A DNA stretch of 64,000 bases, from the NCBI GenBank assembly GCA_037974665.1, contig CM075778.1:13939001-14003000 (forward strand). Direction: 5' to 3'. Shown here one piece after another: positions 34,301-44,870 of this stretch. The notes beneath the pieces were generated by a model. That model did no database searches. It was not told the origin of the DNA and saw only the letters and a list, made by a program, of their open reading frames with translations. The position numbers and the translations under genes were made by a program. The stretch is from Ehretia macrophylla. Taxonomy: Eukaryota; Streptophyta; Magnoliopsida; Boraginales; Ehretiaceae. Positions within the stretch are counted from its first letter, which is position 1; the number at the start of each line of letters is the position of its first letter.

Positions 34301-34698
34301 ATCGCACTTTTGACCCCAGAAATTCCAAAGTCGCTATCTCTGCCCCTAACTTTTAAAGAACCCTTGTTCTTGGCTTTCTTTTTCAATTTCCTATAGTTTT
34401 AGGGTTCTAGTGGGATTTTAGAAATGTTAATTCTTGATTTTGGTTATTTAATTGGTGTCCGGGTGAATTTTAGTTAATTACACTTTGGCCCCAAAGTTTT
34501 CCAATATTACATAGTTACCCCGAAGTTTTTCTACTTAGTTCATTTTCTTCTAGCTTATTTCCTAGCCTAATACTATTGTATCTAGCATGCATTTAGGGTT
34601 ACAGGTATTTAGTATATATACATACATATAACATGGAATTACACGTAATTACACATAGTGGAATAGTAATGCATATGCAGTTGGGTCAGGGTCTCACA
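31367..34698 (-). repeat. 5' LTR of E
   Basis: 3332 bp, starting TGTGAGACCCTG at 34698 and ending TCAGGGCGTGACA at 31367. TATA box GTATAAAAATAC at 33946-33935, then about 185 bases of leader and TAAG|GTGAGG with GT at 33751-33750. A degenerate tandem pair of about 190 bases (starting near 33090 and 33283; also in the 3' LTR near 24912 and 25100) shares TTTTTGA(T/G)CATGAAAA and ATAAAATCATCCAGC. Confidence 0.92.
32036..32330 (-). other. LTR stem-loop module of E
   Basis: SL2 box at 32330-32297: GGGTTGTAGGAT, then stem GAGTATT/AATACTC around ATCCGA, seven pairs and quite different in stem sequence from B. SL3 at 32060-32036 is degenerate (TGAAC...GAGCTCA). I found no clear SL1. Confidence 0.5.
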
Positions 34699-35013
34699 CG
34701 GGCTCTTTGTGGGGTCTAATTCTCGGCGGCATCTTAGGACAAGAAAGGATTATGAACAATTATAGCATATATGAACAATTTATTTCAAATAAGAGTTAGT
34801 AGCAATTAGTACATAAATAACACATCATATATCACTCACTTCGTCACATTCTTATAACACACATATTTGAGCATATTCTTATGCGCATAAGCACCTAAAA
34901 CACACGTAAACACATGATCATGCCATGACACTTCATGTTGGATCATATAACACACAAACCGAAGCTCCTATCCTGACTTATGCTTAGACAAGCTAAGCTC
35001 TGATACCACAAAA
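34699..35013 (-). other. Leader and primer-binding site of gypsy D
   Basis: TGGTATCAGAGC lies on the minus strand at 35008-34997, five bases after the D LTR end. The leader runs to 34699, where E is inserted. Nothing else of D's internal domain is visible in the window. Confidence 0.8.
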
Positions 35014-37012
35014 TGTCACGCCCAAACCTAGCCTCTCAGAAACCCAAGAAGACCAAGCTTGGATATGATGGGACACGAACACAAAAACGCTAGAAACAGG
35101 GACATTCACAAAATAGGCATATGTAAACTCATTATTCAATCCTGAAAGATCAAGGCTTCCATATAAATAAACAACATTCTTTAGCAAAAACATCTAAGCA
35201 TTCGTTCAATTCCCTTGGCATACAGTATGTAGGTCTAGTTAAGAGTGGTCACCAGCCACGTGACCAACCATATATACAACAAGATTAGCTAGGCTAAAAG
35301 TAAAAAGTAGTCAAAATACAAGGGAACAAAAGCTATTAACAACACATTCTTCACATCAAGCACATCAAGCATGTGGCACATTCTCTAACTCAACTTTGCC
35401 ATCCTCGTGCACGAAATCCGCATCAAGAACACCTATAGCATGCAAGAAAGAGGGTGAGCTAAACAGGCTTAGTAAGGAACGACTCGGGGTTTTCGAAACT
35501 TTAACCTGAAACTCTTTGGCACGTTAGCAGCAACACAACATGAAAGAAGCATGTAACCATATTCGCTTAAATAACACATATTCAAGGATGCGCATAGGAA
35601 CACTTATTGATGACGTCGCTTGGATCTCTTTCACAAACAAGACTCATAACCAACCTTGTCACTCCCGCGCATGTACTCATGATGTACACGATCCTACGAC
35701 CACTCTCAAAATGGTATACGCGGACCACACGAGAGGGACTAGCACATAGTAGTCAAGTTAGCACCGGCAAGCCCTAAGTTGCCCAGTGTTCCAAGACACT
35801 ATCATCGCGGACTCAGGTTGCAACCCTACACTTCACGAAATTAACATGCACATGTCACACATCTCATGCAACCAAATCGCTACACATAAATATTTCATGT
35901 AACCCATAAACGTAGAGAGATTAACAACGTAGGTTGTCTTGCTACCACACAAAACATTTAACATTGCATTTATTGGATAACAAAGTAGGTCCTCCCTTCA
36001 TAATAGTGCATTAAAAATAACTATAATGAGAAACAAGAAAGACCATCCGGTTGGGTCATCCGGTCGAGTCACTCGCCCGGATCACACGCCCGGCAGTAAC
36101 CATTCAAAATACCTGGTCGAGCCATTTGGTCGAGTCACTCGACTGGATCCTCTCGACCGGACTAAGGTCCTCTACAAAACAGGCACAAAACTTTTCAATT
36201 CCTGCCTTGCTAGCTACACATGTATCACTCTCACACCACTTAGGATATATACACATCCATGAACATCAAGCTAGCAACACATCTCAACTCATAATCACTT
36301 TAAAAAACATTCGTCTTTCATAAACCATCAATAAGCTCAAATACACTCATATGGTTCATCAAATACTATCTTAACATGCATTCACTTATAACAAGCAACA
36401 CCAACACATAGCTAAGCACTATCATCAACAATATAACAAATACATGCTAAGACATGAAAATCCTCACCTTAGAAATATTGAAATAAAGAGAAAACAACCA
36501 GTAGAAAGCTTGAATACACTAACGAGAGATCAAATCTTCAATCTTGGTCTTTGAATCAACTTCTAAGCACCTCAAACAAACTCAAAATGCAAGAAAATAC
36601 TATTCATCTTTTTCTCACATTCACACGGCTGAACTAGGGCTTCCTATTGCATTTTTTGATCATTATCTTGTTATTTATATTAATATCTAGGTGGTCAAAG
36701 ACTTGGTCAAAGGTAGACTACTCTTCCAAGGTGTAAAATGACCAAAAGGTTAGCTTTTTTCATCTTTATTACCTAAATACCCTTAATTAAATGTCCTAAA
36801 TTGCTAATGACCAAACACTCTTGTTCTTTTGCTCATATTACCCTTATACACTAACTAGAAGATTGGCTAATGTGAAAAGACTATTTTGCCCTTCTAGGAA
36901 ATATAGGTGAAATGCACTTAAAATCAAGTTGAATGCAAATTTAAAATGCACAAATAAGTTCAAGTAATAGAATGAACATTTAAATGTATATGATACATGC
37001 TGGGGTCTCACA
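35014..37012 (-). repeat. LTR of gypsy D
   Basis: Starts TGTGAGACCCCAGC at 37012 and ends GGGCGTGACA at 35014. TATA-like box (complement of TTATTTATA near 36673), leader, CTAAG|GTGAGGATT with GT at 36467-36466. A purine-rich tract lies beyond its start (37013-37030) and a primer site beyond its end. Sequence near SL2 is very close to F, so D and F are sister families. Open frames at 35540-35749 and 36026-36323 have no domain. Confidence 0.85.
35455..35996 (-). other. LTR stem-loop module of D
   Basis: SL1 is weak: the CCTACTTTGTTA phrase is kept at 35996-35975 with a short GGA/TCC stem, and a second relative (ACAAC-CTACGTT-GTTGT type) lies near 35940-35920. SL2 at 35702-35676: GGTCGTAGGATC, then GTAC-ATCATGA-GTAC. 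SL3 at 35472-35455: CTAAGCCTGTTTAGCTCA. Confidence 0.5.
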
Positions 37013-38578
37013 ATTTCTTCCTTCTCTTAGATGATGAAGAATGGTAGAATTATTTTCCTTGTTTCTCGTAGTGATTCTCGGATGAATGAGGGAGAGAGAG
37101 ATACTTTTTTTTATTTTTCTTCTTGCTCCTACTCTATAGATTGTATTGAATGGGGGGCAGTGAAGAAGACCTCTATTTATAGATATAAAATAGCCTTAGT
37201 AGTTAATCCAAGCTGAACTAGGATTTGGATTCTTGGCCCATAAGTTAATCTTATGCACCTTTGGACTTGGCTAGTTGAATAGCATATGTAAACTACTAAT
37301 CTCTTCCTCTATCTTTTAGATCTCATGTGAACCATGGCCTAGATAGGCTAGGTGTCAACTTGGCTCAAGCTTGCTTAATCCATGTATTATTTTGCTAATT
37401 AATTATTTACTAGTTTCCAAATTGTGCTCAACTTATCCAAATAGGAAACACTCTTAACTAGGATACTTAGTTGCAATTGGATATTTTAATTTAGCAATTC
37501 TAAATACAAAATAAGTAACTAGAAAACTTTAACATATAGGGACCAAAAGACATAAACAACTTAGCTACTAAGAAGACCAAAATGTCCCTGCTAACCCCAT
37601 AACATATTTAGGCTTTTCAACTTTGACTTATTCCACTAAAAAGTCATGGCTGCACTTCAAGATGTTTACTGCTGAATGTAGAAGCTCGTTATACCATGTA
37701 TGACCTTTGTCTCCGACCTACTAAGTAGAATGACCAAAATACCCCTTCATGTAACATTTACAAACAAGAAAGACTTTTACTGTACTATCTCTTCATTGAT
37801 TATGTCTTCTTCTTGAGACATCTAAATCCTTTAAATAACAATCATTCAGATAGAAAATACTTGATCAAGGGAGCGACCCTCAAGCCAGATATCTGATATA
37901 CTCCTGGAGTATACCATTAAGCTTAGATTTGGATGATCTATTGGATGGGAGCGATTACTCTGTCACGCGACAGTATGGTGACTATATTGCATATGCATAT
38001 TCCAATTAGTCAAACCCATATGCCCAAAACATAGAGCTATTGACCTACAATTGAGGCTCACCCATAGTGCATCAAAGCACATGAACCTAATTTCGTCAAT
38101 TCATCCACATATGTTCAAAATTAAGAGTAATGATCACTTAGTAGCATAAGGTATATATTGATCTCTATCTTTGATAGTACCTCTTAAAGAGATCATGCCT
38201 AAGTGGTCCGTTCAATGTGTGACCCGCACACTAGTGTGACCCGCACACTAGTGTGACTTAGTTCGGAATCCTACCAATGATCAAGGCAGATCACCCTTCA
38301 CAGGAGACTAACCTAAACCTTGATAAAGTACCCAACTCCATCAATCAGTTATCAACTGATTCTAGAACCAAGTGTCTATGACTTAGATCTTCTACGCTCG
38401 AACACTGTGTGCCTAAGTCATACACTATGGATCAAGGGCCTTTATACAAAGCAATTATACATAAAGTAAGACAGAGAGAGTATGCAAGAATGTATTCATA
38501 AATTAACGATCACAATATGTATTCATTATCATTGAAATGTCACGTACTAGTGGTCTTTAGGGCATACTAATCCCAACA
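37013..38578 (-). repeat. Copia-type LTR M
   Basis: Starts TGTTGGGATTAG at 38578 on the minus strand, a common copia LTR start. TATA box TATAAATAGAGG near 37183-37168 is followed by a leader with GA repeats. A perfect hairpin TATACTCC-T-GGAGTATA lies at 37897-37913 and a tandem repeat at 38217-38256. Its 3' limit against the D LTR is unclear; no primer site is found. A second copy with the same junction to D lies at 62798-64000. Confidence 0.65.
38217..38257. repeat. 17-bp tandem repeat with palindromic joints
   Basis: GTGTGACCCGCACACTA occurs twice (38217-38233, 38234-38250), followed by a third partial GTGTGAC. Each joint forms the palindrome CACACTAGTGTG. Confidence 0.9.
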
Positions 38579-40850
38579 AAGGTAGAGTGGGATTGCTTAT
38601 AACAACTATTGACCCAGTTTGGTTTCCACTCTCACTGGGTCCATTGGGTTATGCATTGTATGACAACAGTCTCATATAAGGTCTTGTTCAAGGATGAACT
38701 ACTCCCACAGATCAAGCCTACCCGATGTCTCAGTCAAGGAGACCCATTGTCCCCTTTGTTGTTTGCTATCTTAACACATGCTTTGTCAACAATGATACAT
38801 GCTCGAATTAGTTCGGGGACGCTAAAGGGTCTCAAATGGCTCGCTGACCACTAATTTTGTCTCATCTTTTGTTTGCAGATGATACTATGTTCTTTATAAA
38901 AGCGACTGATCAAGATACTTTATGCCTTCAGGATATCCTATACCACTACTATTTTGTCTCTAGGCAAACTATCAATTATGACAAGTTAGGAATTTCCTTC
39001 AGTGCCAACACCCGTCTTCTAGTGCAAGAGGGTATCGAATCTATTTTGCATGCTCACAAACTAGCAGATCTAGGAACTATTTTGGGTTACCAATGGTTTG
39101 GGGCCGATCAAAAAAAGGCATTCTTCAATGGATTATCGACCGCATACTATAAAAGATCCAAGGATGGAAATACCATATCTTATCTAAACTTAGGAAATAG
39201 ACAATGATTAAGGTAATATTTTACTGTATTCCAACCTATGTTATGTCTCTTCTTTGCTTCCCCAAATCCATTTATGAGGCTCTATGCTTGGTCGTGGTTA
39301 AATTTTGGTGGAATGAGCAAGGTCACTATAGAATTCATTGTCTTCCATGGTTTGAACTTGCAAAAACAAAAATGGATGGAGGTCTTGGCTTCAGGAAGTT
39401 TGAACATATGAATATTCCATGTTTGCCGGCTATGCTTGGGGAATATTACAACACCCATACTATCTTACTGTTGGACTTCTAAAGAGTCTTTATTATCCAT
39501 CAGAATCTTTTTGGTCTGCTAGGTGGGTCATCGTCTGTCTTGGGTTTGGCACAATCTTTTGGTGCGTAGAGACTTGCTAAGGAATAAGGCAATTTGGCAT
39601 CCTGGGTTCAGGAAATCTATTCATATTTGGGAAAATCCATGGGTTCCGAAGTGTCACATTGTTTGTCTAGCCACGTGTACTCTCAGGTTTTTCTCAGAGA
39701 TGATTCTCCTGAATACAAACACTTGAAATTTGAGACCGCTTGATAACCTTTTTACCTAACGATTAAGAAGAAAATCATCTACATCCCTCTTTACCATACG
39801 AATCAAGAGGATAAATTGATTTGGCCTTATACTAAAAATGTGGTATACTCAGTAAAATCAAGACACCATCTATTGGTTGTTCAATCCCATCCATCGTATA
39901 TGCCAACTGCTTCTTCTTCTAATGTCAGACTTGTTGGCTTATGGAAGGCTATCTAGCAGTCCCTGATCCATCCCAAAATCAAATCCTTAAATTGGAAAGC
40001 TTATCGAAATGCATTACCATCAGAGGATGCAAAGTTTCAACGACTGTGTGCTTCAAGTCCAATATGTAACCTTTGTGGAGTTGAGCCAAAGAGTGTGGAA
40101 CACTTTTTTCTTCTCTGCCTATGGAGCCGAGCTTGTTGGTATGACTCCCCTCTAGCCTATCATGTACAAATAGAGGATGTATCACAATTTGATACATGGT
40201 TGTGGAATTTGCTTTTTGTTTGTTTCCTGGTTGGGCATAACAAAGGGCACGGTGTGACCTTTATTTTCTCGTTGTGCCGAAAATTATAAAAAGGGCGCAA
40301 TGCACATGTGTTTGATAATCTCCTAGCTAATCATATAGTTGTTATTGACAATGCGAGCTCTATGGCTAAGGAATATGGTGACGCTAATCCCACTCAATTG
40401 CTTCAAGCTCTAACACTAAAAATCACAACAGCCCAAATCACATGCCTGTACCTCATGGATATTACCTCTAGTTGAAATTATCAAATGTAATGTCAATGCA
40501 GCGTGGACTAGTGCCCCAAAACCTTAGCTGCGGTATTTCGGGATCATGATAGATCTTTTATCTCTCGCTTTAATCACATGTGTACGGCCTCGGACACCTT
40601 TCAGGTTGAGACCACTGCACTACAAGATGCATGCTCGATAGCTCAGTCATGTGACTTTTTTAATGTCACATTTGAGACTGATTATAAGGAGCTTGATCAG
40701 GTCATTTTTCCTTTTTCGTTGTCGTGTGCCAAATAGAACTCCTCGTGTATTGTCGAAGATATACGTGGCTTTGCTTGATCACATCTGCAGTGTTCATTCT
40801 TCGTGGTATCCCGTCTTGTGAATAAAGTTACAAACTAGATTACAAAATAG
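38579..40850 (+). pseudogene. L1-type LINE remnant: RT, zinc-finger and RNase H parts
   Basis: Non-LTR reverse transcriptase motifs in order: RVEWD-like KVEWDCL at the left edge, QGDPLSPLLFAILTHAL, the catalytic LLFADDTMFF, QTINYDKLGISFS, then PTYVMSLLCFPKS, KFWWNEQG, KMDGGLGFRKFE (to about 39480). Next come HPGFRKSIHIWENPWV (39590-39650), a zf-RVT motif with CNLCGVEPKSVEHFFLLC (near 40065-40130), and an RNase H-like tail (40500-40745). At least three frameshifts (between 38854 and 38857, near 39204 and after 39482) and several stops inactivate it. The 5' part, including the endonuclease, is replaced by LTR M. An AATAAA signal lies at 40821. In the family, RT primes on nicked target DNA. Confidence 0.9.
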
Positions 40851-41079
40851 ACTCGACGTCTTGTGTTACCTTTTAATTAGCTCAGTTGTTGTCCCCCTAT
40901 TTTGCTTAGTTTATTACATACTAATATTATACAAACTACTCGTTACTCAACTAGTATCAGTTGATTGTTAATAAGACATGATCCTTTTGACAAAGAAAAT
41001 GTAGTGTTGGTTCGTTGGGTGAAACATTGACATTAATTGGTGTGGCTGATCTTTTTATTTTTCTCTGGTTGACTTTCGC
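40851..41079. other. No feature recognised
   Basis: AT-rich DNA between the LINE end and LTR I; either LINE flank or the front of LTR I, whose start I could not place. Confidence 0.3.
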
Positions 41080-41112
41080 ATAGGCCATGAAGTTGAATAT
41101 ATAAAAACGTTA

Positions 41113-41153
41113 TGGCCCAATAATTTGGCCATTATGGCCTAATGATTGGGCCA
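41113..41153. repeat. 41-bp near-perfect palindrome
   Basis: Outer arms TGGCCCAAT and ATTGGGCCA (9 of 9 pairs), inner arms TTTGGCCAT and ATGGCCTAA (8 of 9). It sits just after the TATA box of LTR I. Confidence 0.9.
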
Positions 41154-42057
41154 TTATTACTATTCTGTTTTTTATTTCTTTAATAATTCTTTACTTCTTA
41201 CTCTTTTCTTCGTTTTGGGTCTTATTCTTCATCATGAACACTACTTTTTCCTTTCGAATATGTCCTATATCACAAAGGATTCATTTAAATTAATTATTTT
41301 AGCATTACATATAAGGCCAAGTGAATTTTATGTGCATTTAATTGTTTAATTTATTATTTGAATGTTATATGTGCATTTTAGTTGCAAGAGATTAAAATTT
41401 AAGTGACATTTCATTTAATTTAGCAAACTAGGACATACATGTAATTAACATAACAGGGGTTTCATAGTACTCATTTAACCTTTGTAGATATTTTGCCTAG
41501 TAGGACATACTTGTAATTATAATCAAAGAGCTTGCATAAGTGGTCATTGACGTTATATGATATTATGCCAAGCACATAAGAGTAACCTTGACCATTTGAC
41601 TAGCATTGTCCCTTTAATTAAAACAAGACAAAGCAAAAAAAAAAAAAAAAAAAGAAAGGAGATCGGGTAGAGAGAAAGAAAAGGGGAAGAAGATGAATAG
41701 TAAGAGTTTGTGAAATTTGAGAGAAAAGAAGGGCTTGCTTCCATTTTAGGCCAATTTAAATGTGAAAATTGCATATCCTTACTCAACCTTTGCTATTTCT
41801 TTCTTTAATATTCAAAAAAAGGTGAGGGGTTTTCAAATCTTGAAGTTTAAAGTTTGATATTTTGTTATGAATTTATATAATTGTGTTGTATTTGTTATTT
41901 GTGCTTGTATATCTTGTTTGGTAGTGATTAGAGAATAACATATATGAATTGAAGTGTGATTGAACCACCAAATGTTGTAAGCTAGCCAAAATATGTTGTA
42001 GGTGAATTTTGTAGCTAGATATGAGTTTAATCTTTATTCATAGCTTAAATAAGAAGT

Positions 42058-42101
42058 TTATATATATATATATATGTGTGTGTGTGTATGTGTGTGTGTG
42101 T
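42058..42101. repeat. (TA)n(TG)n microsatellite
   Basis: About 9 TA units then about 13 TG units with one TA interruption. Confidence 0.95.
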
Positions 42102-42420
42102 TCATAGCATGTTTTAAAGGCTTGGAAGCAAGATTAAAGTGAGTTGAAGTGTGACGGTGTTGGCTGGAATTTTCCAGCGTCAGGTCCCCTTTGCCGGCGC
42201 CGAAGAGCCAACGTGTAGTAGTCCTTTGGGCTTCCTTCATAGTGGTTTAAATGCTTGTTTTACTACTTAAATACTAGGTGAATGCTTGTGTGCTTGTATG
42301 GCATTGCAAGTTACAAAGTGGGTTGCTAAATGTGTTGTAAAGTGTTGTTGGTTGGAGTTAAAGTGTTGATAAATGTTATTGCTAAGGTTCTTAAATGTTG
42401 AAGGTGCTTGCTAAAGGTTG

Positions 42421-42921
42421 GGTAACCTATTTTGTTACCTAGCAAATGCGCTAATGAATGTTGTTATTAAGTGTTGATTGAATGTAAAATGTTGTTGAAG
42501 GCAACCTACTTTGTTATCTTCTCAAAATGATGTAAATGCGTAATTGAGGCATGATAGTGTCATGTCAACTTGGGCGGCATCGGGTTTGTTGGGTGGAATT
42601 GGCATGACTACCGTTGTCCTACTCCCTATCCCACATGGACAGAGAGTTTCATAGGGTGTGGGTCGTAGGTTTTGGGTGTATCTCCGGAGTGCACTTTAGT
42701 AGGAGTAATAAGAAGTGACAGAGTTCGTGATGGTAGTATAAGGGGACGACATCAACAATGTTTAGCATATCCTTCTTGAATGTTTATATAGCTTTGTTGT
42801 TACTTGAGTTAATTGTGTTAATGTTTATATATTGTTTCAACGCACGTTTTCAAATAGATTTTCAAATGAAAGCTTTTCCAAAACCTCTCATTTTTCCTTC
42901 TCACTGAGCCTGTTTAGCTCA
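42421..42921 (+). other. LTR stem-loop module of I
   Basis: Two SL1 forms: GGTAAC-CTATTTT-GTTACC (42421-42439, perfect six-pair stem) and GAAGGCAAC-CTACTTT-GTTATCTTC (42497-42521; GAAG pairs with CTTC where A has GAGG with CCTC). SL2 at 42660-42693 (GGGTCGTAGG, then GTGTA/TGCAC around TCTCCGGAG). SL3 at 42905-42921 (TGAGC-CTGTTTA-GCTCA). Confidence 0.6.
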
Positions 42922-43377
42922 CCCCATTTTATGAACATTTCAAGTGAGCCCGAGGTTGAGTACGTGCCTCAAGAGAATGAAAATGAACCCTATGCTTGAT
43001 GTGCTTGGATGAACATGTTGTTTATATACATATTGTTGTTATGTAGTTCATGTTGTAAGTAAAGACTTTTGATCATGTAACATGATTGGCCAATGTTGTC
43101 TATTTTGAACTTTAAATGACTTTGTTATAATTAGGGAAATTAGTTGGCCATGTTCATAATGTTCGGCTTATGGCAGCTTATTTTGGAAAACCATGTAGTT
43201 ATTATGTCCATGTTTAAAGTAGGTTGACCAGGTGGTTTTGTTGTGTAATCCAGATTGCTTGTTAGGTGAATTGTTATGCATGTGGAATTGCCAAATGTGA
43301 CATATTACATGTGTTATAATGTCAAAATTTCATCGTGGCCGGACTTGGTTCTAAGCAGGGTCGGGTCAGGGCGTGAA

Positions 43378-43747
43378 GCAACCAATAGTCATATTATCAA
43401 CATGTGAAGTTGAGTATGTAGCCGCTACTGCAACTGTGTGTCATGCACTATAGCTACAAAATTTGCTTAAGGGGCTCAACTTTTCTCAAGATGAAGCAAC
43501 ATAAATATTTGTGGACAACAAGTTAGCAATTCCGTTGGCAAAGAAACCCGGTCTTCCATGATAGAATCAAACACATTAATACCATATATCACTTCATCAG
43601 AGAATGTGTCATGAAAAATGATGTCCAAATAAAGTTCATGAAGTCACAAGACCAGGTAGCAGATATTTTCACTAAGCCTCTCCCGACTGAAGTTTTTCTC
43701 AAGCTGAGATCTCGTTTTGAAATAACAAATTCAAGTTTAAAAGGGGA
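43378..43747 (+). pseudogene. Copia N: C-terminal RNase H and polypurine tract
   Basis: Begins inside copia RNase H: KQPIVILSTCEVEYVAATATVCHAL, a stop, LQNLLKGLNFSQDEAT, a stop, IFVDNKLAIPLAKKPGLP, then stops; the end continues in another frame as [33 protein letters not shown] and ITNSSLKGGC-like. Four or more stops and one frameshift. The polypurine tract AAAAGGGGA ends at 43747. The upstream pol is absent; LTR I lies there instead. Confidence 0.88.
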
Positions 43748-44201
43748 TGTTGAAAAGTAAACTTGAATTTGGACTAAGTATCAAACATTGGGCTACCTAT
43801 AACATTTATTTTGTCCAAAACAAAGAAAATGTTGGTCCAATTGAGAGCTCAAGTTAGAAAATTATCGAGCCCAAATTCTAGAAGAAGTCTTGGAAGAATA
43901 TCTTAGAAAATTATCTAAAAGAGTCTAGGAGAAAATTAATTATTCTAAATATCTTTGACTAGCTAGAAGGATCTAGGAATATTATCTAACATATTCCAAG
44001 CATTTTCAAGAATATCTTATGTGTAGAATCCTCCTTTAGTACCTATAAATAAGGAGAACTCCAAGTATTTGCAACCAAGCCAAAGTTGTAATCTTTTCTT
44101 CAATACAAGTTCTTTAGTTCCTCCAAAATTTTCCTCTTCCACTTCCTAAATATTTTCTACATAAGTTCTAGTTCTCTAAATTAGTCTAGACCTATCACAA
44201 C
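43748..44201 (+). repeat. 3' LTR of copia N
   Basis: Starts TGTTGAAAAG after the polypurine tract; TATA box CTATAAATAAGG at 44042-44053; right end near ATCACAACA (44193-44201), set by similarity to the inverted start and so approximate. Confidence 0.75.
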
Positions 44202-44870
44202 ATCACTTCCCCCATATAACCCGCAAAAGCCCCCACGCTCTCCCCTCCCCCGCCACACACACATAAATAAAAAATAAAAAAAACACACACACACAACACA
44301 ATTATTATAATAGAGAAAGATAAACGTGCCTTGTCCTTCCAAATTTGGGTTTCCAAGGATATTATCGAAAATAAGATTTTCAGTTTGGCGCCCGTAAAAC
44401 ACAAAATTTCGCCCCTTGCATGCTTGGCAAAGTGTAAGAAGCAAAATGGCTACTCTGAGTGCAGACATTTGTACTTTATAAATGCGGGGATTAGTAATGG
44501 GCAGTGAAACGCATTTGTGGATTGAAAAAATTCAAAATTTGTACAGACATTTGTACTTTAAAGTATTGCTAGGTGCAGGTAATAAGAAGTATAGCCAAAC
44601 GCTATTTGTCCTTTTCTTACTATGCTCAGTTTTCCTAGGAGCATCGTTTACAAAATGCATGCAGTTAATTGATCAAGTTGCACAACTCTCACCTGACACA
44701 GTTTTTACTTATGGGAAATTCTTTAAAATATTTAACTAATCGATTAATTAAGATTTTTACACATAAAATATTAGAACTAAACATATATAAAGATCATTCA
44801 TTGAATAAAAAAATCTTATTAACCGATTAGTCAAATTTTTTGAAAACTTTTCCTTTACTTCTCGAAGCCA
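44202..44870. other. Region downstream of the B3 gene, with a short inverted repeat
   Basis: No convincing gene; the frames at 44181-44468 and 44482-44739 lack any recognised domain. GCAGACATTTGTACTTTA-like phrases recur at 44460 and 44544. A pair of inverted arms of about 23 bases, ACTAATCG.TTAAT.AAG type, at 44735-44758 and 44809-44831 encloses 50 bases; it may be a tiny MITE or the 3' end hairpin of the B3 transcript. Confidence 0.5.

Larger units (their letters stand above)
24604..34698 (-). mobile_element. Gypsy chromovirus E, almost full length, inactive
   Basis: The minus-strand order is 5' LTR (31367-34698), degenerate primer site, gag with two zinc knuckles, protease, RT-RNase H, integrase, chromodomain, hairpin, polypurine tract, and 3' LTR truncated at 24604. 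Several stops and frameshifts interrupt the polyprotein and the catalytic glutamate of integrase is replaced. The order RT before integrase and the C-terminal chromodomain place it in Ty3/gypsy chromoviruses, probably Tekay-like. It sits inside the leader of gypsy element D. Confidence 0.93.
41080..43377 (+). repeat. Gypsy LTR I (left limit approximate)
   Basis: Ends TCGGGTCAGGGCGTGA at 43377, the same terminus as at base 21. TATATAAAAACG near 41096, GA-rich leader around 41640-41740, AAAAG|GTGAGGGG with GT at 41822. It directly adjoins copia RNase H codons at 43378, with no primer site, so it is a 3' or solo LTR in copia element N, or a recombination joint. Confidence 0.65.

Noticed and set aside
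37031-37216. 61-codon frame in LTR M
   Set aside because: Lies over the LTR leader and TATA box; the copy at 62.8 kb is not open in the same way.
44181-44739. Open frames beside the B3 gene (one starting MSALRVAILLLTLCQ) as a signal-peptide gene
   Set aside because: The frame is low-complexity, overlaps the copia N LTR end and has no conserved cysteine pattern or domain.
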